This document shows, one piece after another, positions 62,429 through 64,000 of a stretch of 64,000 bases of DNA (within the stretch, counting starts at the first letter, position 1; each line of letters begins with the position of its first letter). Below the pieces are notes generated by a model. The model did not search any database. It saw only the letters and a program-made list of their open reading frames with translations, and was not told the DNA's origin. This DNA comes from Actinopolyspora saharensis (GTDB lineage Bacteria > Actinomycetota > Actinomycetes > Mycobacteriales > Pseudonocardiaceae), in assembly GCF_900100925.1 (NCBI RefSeq), contig NZ_FNKO01000001.1:434001-498000 (forward strand), written 5' to 3'. A program made the translations under genes and the position numbers.

Positions 62429-62833
62429 ACTTTTTGTGCTGGGAAAATTAGAGTGCGTTACCGTTTTGTGATCTTGTGGGGTGCTCACTTGCCTCGACGT
62501 CGGAAGATGCGGGTAGGGGCATTGACGATCAGTCTGCCATCGATGGCGTGGTTGGTGTAGCCGCATGGTCGTGCTGGTCTCGTAGCAGCGTGTGGACACT
62601 GGCTGCTACGCGGTCTTGTGGTCGGATGATTCGGTGAGACTGCACCACCATCGCGCCGTGGTCGTCAGATACGACAGACTCGCCGTCTGCCACGAAGGCA
62701 CCGTGACCATCGTTGCCATCAACGAGTGGCTCCAACTCCGAAAACAGACCCCAGTGGTCGGCAGAGATCAACCAGAGCTCGTGAGAAGCAACCAGCCAGC
62801 CGTGTCGATCCCTTTCGGTGCTTTTCAGTATCG
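62429..62833. repeat. CRISPR leader module, copy 3
   Basis: About 405 bases, starting ACTTTTTGTGCTGGGAAAAT, match copy 1 to its end and copy 2 over 300 bases. The plus-strand relic HHHRAVVVRYDRLAV...TIVAINEWL lies at about 62643-62732. The minus-strand relic GYTNHAIDGRLIVNAPTRIF ends earlier (RRRGK-stop). The common end near a CTTTTC[AG]GTATCG block fits a single duplicated unit. Confidence 0.85.
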
Positions 62834-62904
62834 ACTATGCATTTCACTCCACCCTTGGTCAGGTGACCCCGTTGGGGGCAGGCTGACGTTCCAACGCTAA
62901 TTGT

Positions 62905-63396
62905 TCAATTCACGGCGGTGTTGTGCAGACGCAGTTCGTATACGGCCCGATGCTTGCCGGCTCCCTTGTAATCGGAGATGATCTCGACACCGTTGACGAT
63001 GTGATCGCCGGGAACGTTGATGAACCCCATGTTGGTCCAGGTGCCGTGTGCGGCGCTGTTGTCGGGCTCCGATGTCAGGTAGAGACGTTGGCACCCGAAT
63101 CGGCGGCCGGCGTCTCGCACTGCCTGGAGCAGCGCCGTGGAAATGCCCTGTCGGCGGTGATCCGGATCGGTGATCACATCTTGAATGTACAGGTTCTCCG
63201 GGTGATCCTGGCTGCAGAAAGCGATGATTGCACCGAGGAGTTGGCCGTTGTAGTCGGCCACGAGGCAGGTTGTGGAGAAGAGATTGGCGTAAAGCCAGTA
63301 GTCGGACGAGGTGCGAGCCCGCACGTAGGGCGCTCCGAGTTCCATGAGGTCGAGGATCGCCGGGATGTCGTCCTGGTGGATGGGTCGTATCTTCAT
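62905..63396 (-). CDS. GNAT-family N-acetyltransferase
   Basis: A 163-aa acetyltransferase. The acetyl-CoA motif A reads VITDPDHRRQGISTALLQAV, and motif B region YLTSEPDNSAAHGTWTNMGF follows. ATG 63396 follows GAAAGG and overlaps the stop of a broken upstream gene (TCATGA). The substrate is unknown. Confidence 0.88.
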   Translation of the reverse strand: MKIRPIHQDDIPAILDLMELGAPYVRARTSSDYWLYANLFSTTCLVADYNGQLLGAIIAFCSQDHPENLYIQDVITDPDHRRQGISTALLQAVRDAGRRFGCQRLYLTSEPDNSAAHGTWTNMGFINVPGDHIVNGVEIISDYKGAGKHRAVYELRLHNTAVN

Positions 63397-63650
63397 GAGT
63401 GCCTTTCGGTGGGGTGTGCGAGTTCGAGGATGCGCGATGCTGCTCTGGCCGGGTCGGTAGCGTCGGCGACGAGGTGGTGACCTGTTGAAGGAGCGCGTTG
63501 ACTTGACGTCCGACGACAGCGAACTCTGTGGGATCACAGCTTGCCGACCAAGGACTGCACAGTCCAGGTGGCCCCGGGGTCCTGCACGGCCAAGTGCTCC
63601 AGCAGCCGCTGGAGACGCTGGACGGCATCGCACCCGACTTGTTCTGCCAT
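63393..63650 (-). pseudogene. Broken small gene coupled to the GNAT gene
   Basis: From ATG 63650 the minus strand reads VQRLQRLLEHLAVQDPGATW, then an in-frame TGA. A protein-like segment, DPTEFAVVGRQVNALLQQ, continues in another frame. The last part, LVADATDPARAASRILELAH, returns to the first frame and ends at TGA 63393-63395, overlapping the GNAT ATG. The overlap shows this was a real coupled gene of about 85 codons, now carrying compensating frameshifts or sequence errors. Confidence 0.55.
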
Positions 63651-63723
63651 CCTGCCTCCGTATTCCGCCGATAGGACACTAACCTGTATCCGTTCAAGCG
63701 AAGCAGCGCTAGCCTAGCGTGCC

Positions 63724-64000
63724 GTGGAGATCGCTCGGCTGGTGCTGGAGTACCTCAAAGTCATGGCTTGGCCGGTGGTGGTGACTACCCTGCTGGTTGC
63801 CTACCGGTCCCGTGTCGCTGGGATGCTGTCGAAGCTGTCTGGTCTGACTGCCGGAGGATTCTCGGCTACCTTCGATTCTTCGGTAGCAGAGGCCACCGCA
63901 CTGAACAGCTCCGATGAGTCCACGATTTCGCCATTTTCGCCTTCGGTCGACGAGCTGACAGTTCTTGTTCCCACCAGCTATGTCGAAGCTCGTGAGATCG
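63724..64000 (+). CDS. 5' part of a gene running off the window
   Basis: GTG 63724 opens a frame that remains open to the end of the window (92 codons). The N-terminus has one hydrophobic segment (VMAWPVVVTTLLVAY), followed by polar Ser/Thr-rich sequence (GGFSATFDSSVAEATALNSS). It resembles a small membrane-anchored protein of accessory regions. No family is recognised from the visible part. Confidence 0.6.
   Translation, partial: MEIARLVLEYLKVMAWPVVVTTLLVAYRSRVAGMLSKLSGLTAGGFSATFDSSVAEATALNSSDESTISPFSPSVDELTVLVPTSYVEAREI

Overview
The window is high-GC actinobacterial DNA, most likely from the Pseudonocardiales (Pseudonocardiaceae/Actinopolysporaceae type). This is inferred from mycobacterial-type gene order (tatC-helY-DUF4333-eis/exonuclease; lnt-ppm1 facing rbpA), frequent GTG/TTG starts, XRE-DUF397 pairs and an FxLD-type lanthipeptide locus. 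No species is named.

Bases 1-32,000 are a conserved, gene-dense core. It opens with Tat translocase and RNA helicase genes, a DUF4333 protein, an Eis-like acetyltransferase and a 5'-3' exonuclease. Next is a complete fructose module: DeoR regulator, 1-phosphofructokinase, PTS IIA, IIBC and HPr, chained by 4-bp overlaps, then a Tat-exported GH32 fructan hydrolase. Together these would release fructose outside the cell, import it as fructose-1-phosphate and phosphorylate it again. After that come an ArsR-MFS pair, an M24 peptidase with an Lrp regulator, a methyltransferase, an SGNH esterase, FxsA, an amidohydrolase, lnt and ppm1 for lipoprotein acylation and mannosylation, rbpA, an MFS protein, a GDPD, a VOC protein, a tyrosine recombinase and an M20 peptidase.

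A tRNA-Leu(GAG) gene at 32.06 kb marks a sharp change. A P-loop kinase gene is cut off inside it, and everything to the right is accessory. That half holds two phosphotransferases, three type I-E-like CRISPR arrays (33.5, 43.5 and 61.5 kb) with no cas gene in the window, and transposase remnants. It also holds an Lrp/LysE exporter pair and a cassette of a B12-type radical SAM enzyme, a DUF2000 protein and a SAM hydrolase.

From 58.7 down to 45.1 kb every gene is on the minus strand. This block contains an XRE-DUF397 pair, two FxLD precursor peptides, an isoaspartate-forming methyltransferase, a full-length LanB, LanC, a second free-standing elimination-domain protein, a PTS EIIB-like orphan, an unknown 401-aa protein, and a decayed second locus (lanC fragment plus a second methyltransferase). 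A small operon of an unknown protein, a RapZ-C-like protein and a 2H phosphoesterase lies next to CRISPR array 3.

The points most worth attention are the triplicated CRISPR leader module that carries transposase tails, the two precursors sharing a TDDGCGxTC core with a transporter-less modification set, the radical SAM/DUF2000/SAM-hydrolase cassette behind a structured leader, and the RapZ-C/2H operon beside the CRISPR array.
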